Origin: Gardnerella vaginalis
Lineage (GTDB): Bacteria > Actinomycetota > Actinomycetes > Actinomycetales > Bifidobacteriaceae
Assembly (NCBI RefSeq): GCF_001563665.1
Contig: NZ_KQ961865.1
Location: 1 to 5,617, forward strand
Direction: 5' to 3'
DNA length: 5,617 nucleotides
A program made the translations under genes and the position numbers. This document shows positions 4,435 to 5,617 of the stretch, piece after piece. The notes below the pieces were generated by a model. That model was not told the origin of the DNA. It was given only the letters and a program-made list of their open reading frames with translations, and made no database searches. Positions within the stretch are counted from its first letter, which is position 1. Each line of letters begins with the position of its first letter.

Positions 4435-5617
4435 ATGTCATATATATTACGTAAAAAATACCTTAATAAGATCAAACCTTTTATTGACAAGCCTATTGTG
4501 AAGGTGATTACAGGTATGAGACGAGTGGGAAAGTCCACTTTGTTAAAAATGATTCAATCTGAATTGCTTGTAGACGTTCCTCAAAGTCATATTATTTATA
4601 TCAATTTAGAATCAGCTCAATACTTATCTGTGAAAAATGATTTTGATCTGCAGAAACTAATTACAGAACGTAGTCAACAAATTGAAGGTAAAATATATTT
4701 TTTCTTTGATGAAATTCAATTAGTTTCTCACTGGGAACGTGTTATAAATGCGCTTAGAGTTGATTATGATTGCGATATTTATTTGACGGGTTCTAACTCA
4801 AAATTATTGTCCGGCGAGCTTGCCACCTTGCTTGCAGGGCGTTACGTAAGTTTTGAGGTGCTTCCTTTTACTTTTAGTGAATTTGTGAATTTGTATCAAA
4901 GTTTGAATTTAAGCATACAGGAATTATTTCAGCTGTATATCAAAATTGGTGGTATGCCTCCTCTTCATTATTTTAATGGGGAAGAGGAGCCGAGTTTTAG
5001 ATATCTAAACGACATTTATAATACTGTTGTTGTTAAGGATATACTTGAATACAATTCAATCCGAGATGTTGATGTATTTAATCGCATTTTACTTTTTTGT
5101 TTAAATAATATTGGACAAAGTTTTTCAGCTAACAGCTTACGTAAGTATTTTGTTAGTGAAAATCGTAAAGTTTCAGTTGATACCATTTTGAATTACTTGA
5201 ATTTTTGCCAAGCGGCGTATCTTCTAAAAAAAGTTCCACGCTATGACAGTGTTGGGAAAAAGTTATTGACGGTTGAGGAAAAATATTATGTAACAGATCA
5301 TGGTTTTAGGCAAGCAGTAGGCTTATCAAACGTTGCGTCAATTGAACGTATTCTAGAAAATATTGTCTATATTGAGCTTTTGTCTCGTGGTTTTCAGGTT
5401 CAAGTTGGTCGTATTAATAATCAAGAAATCGATTTCATTGCTACTAGACAAGGTGAAACTGAGTATTATCAAGTCTCTTATTTGATGGCTAGCGAAGAGA
5501 CTCGTAGCCGGGAATTTGGTGTTTATCGATTGGTTAAGGATAATTATCCTAAATATGTTTTGTCGATGGATACAATGAATTTTTCGCAAGAAGGGATTAT
5601 ACACAAATATTTACCAG
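4435..5617 (+). CDS. AAA ATPase with DUF4143 C-terminal domain (3' end cut by window)
   Basis: The frame is open from ATG 4435 to the window end (394 residues). AAAGGTG (4421-4427) is the SD, 7 nt away. The N-terminal ATPase (about 1-150, AAA_14 type) shows Walker A GMRRVGKST (27-35), Walker B YFFFDEIQ (88-95), sensor-like TGSNS (118-122) and LAGRY with probable arginine finger R136. The C-terminal DUF4143 part (about 190-390) has LENIVYIELLSRGFQV (307-322), QEIDFIA (330-336) and YYQVSY (344-349), a pattern that fits a PD-(D/E)XK-like fold (E314, E331/D333, Q346) with the usual lysine position not obvious. The family is widespread and mostly uncharacterised; roles in defence or DNA metabolism are conjecture. 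Members are about 400 residues and end shortly after a GIxHxxLxDFLL-like motif, so only a few residues are missing. It has its own promoter region and terminator upstream, so it is probably a single gene. Confidence 0.92.
   Translation, partial: MSYILRKKYLNKIKPFIDKPIVKVITGMRRVGKSTLLKMIQSELLVDVPQSHIIYINLESAQYLSVKNDFDLQKLITERSQQIEGKIYFFFDEIQLVSHWERVINALRVDYDCDIYLTGSNSKLLSGELATLLAGRYVSFEVLPFTFSEFVNLYQSLNLSIQELFQLYIKIGGMPPLHYFNGEEEPSFRYLNDIYNTVVVKDILEYNSIRDVDVFNRILLFCLNNIGQSFSANSLRKYFVSENRKVSVDTILNYLNFCQAAYLLKKVPRYDSVGKKLLTVEEKYYVTDHGFRQAVGLSNVASIERILENIVYIELLSRGFQVQVGRINNQEIDFIATRQGETEYYQVSYLMASEETRSREFGVYRLVKDNYPKYVLSMDTMNFSQEGIIHKYLP

Noticed and set aside
4311..4538. Minus-strand 75-codon ORF overlapping the ATPase start
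   Set aside because: It overlaps the clear ATPase N-terminus and promoter region and resembles no known protein.

Overview
The window looks like accessory DNA from a low-GC bacterium. Base composition, SD-type ribosome sites, TTGACA/TATAAT promoters and gene style would suit Gardnerella or another AT-rich Bifidobacteriaceae. That assignment is an inference, and a Firmicute is not excluded. It holds three blocks: a type II toxin-antitoxin patch at the left, a three-gene ABC-2 export operon in the middle, and an AAA ATPase/DUF4143 gene that runs off the right edge.

Left block (1-709). A complete DinJ-YafQ cassette is read on the minus strand (dinJ 658-371, yafQ 384-82, 14 nt overlap). It has a near-consensus promoter, and an imperfect palindrome lies between the -35 and -10 boxes, as expected for autoregulation. 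It collides tail to tail with the end of a second, different system on the plus strand. That system consists of the last codons of a RelB-type antitoxin, coupled by TAATG to the first 16 or so codons of a RelE-type toxin. The RelE reading breaks off where yafQ begins. The yafQ stop codon lies inside the relE remnant, so the toxin tail is hybrid. This junction is the most interesting structural feature seen.

Middle block (about 770-4023). A good plus-strand promoter (772-800) lies about 370 nt upstream of the transporter. It is followed by a 16-codon ORF with a ribosome site, a T-rich leader, a short inverted repeat and three 23-nt tandem repeats ending just before the start codon. The operon encodes a DrrA/NatA-like ATPase with non-canonical Q-loop and signature motifs and a Ser-rich tail, then two six-helix ABC-2 permeases. 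The genes are coupled (SD overlapping a stop, then an ATGA overlap). Together they would form an exporter with a heterodimeric membrane part. The substrate cannot be read from sequence; peptides, drugs or lipids are all possible.

Right block (4003-5617). A 432-nt intergenic region holds several inverted repeats, a convincing intrinsic terminator (4277-4308) and a three-copy TAATnGAAA motif overlapping two TATAAT boxes. An AAA_14/DUF4143 ATPase follows, nearly complete (394 residues visible).

I see no clearly new multi-gene system. The best leads are the TA junction, the long ABC leader with its small ORF and tandem repeats, and the repeat-laden promoter of the ATPase.
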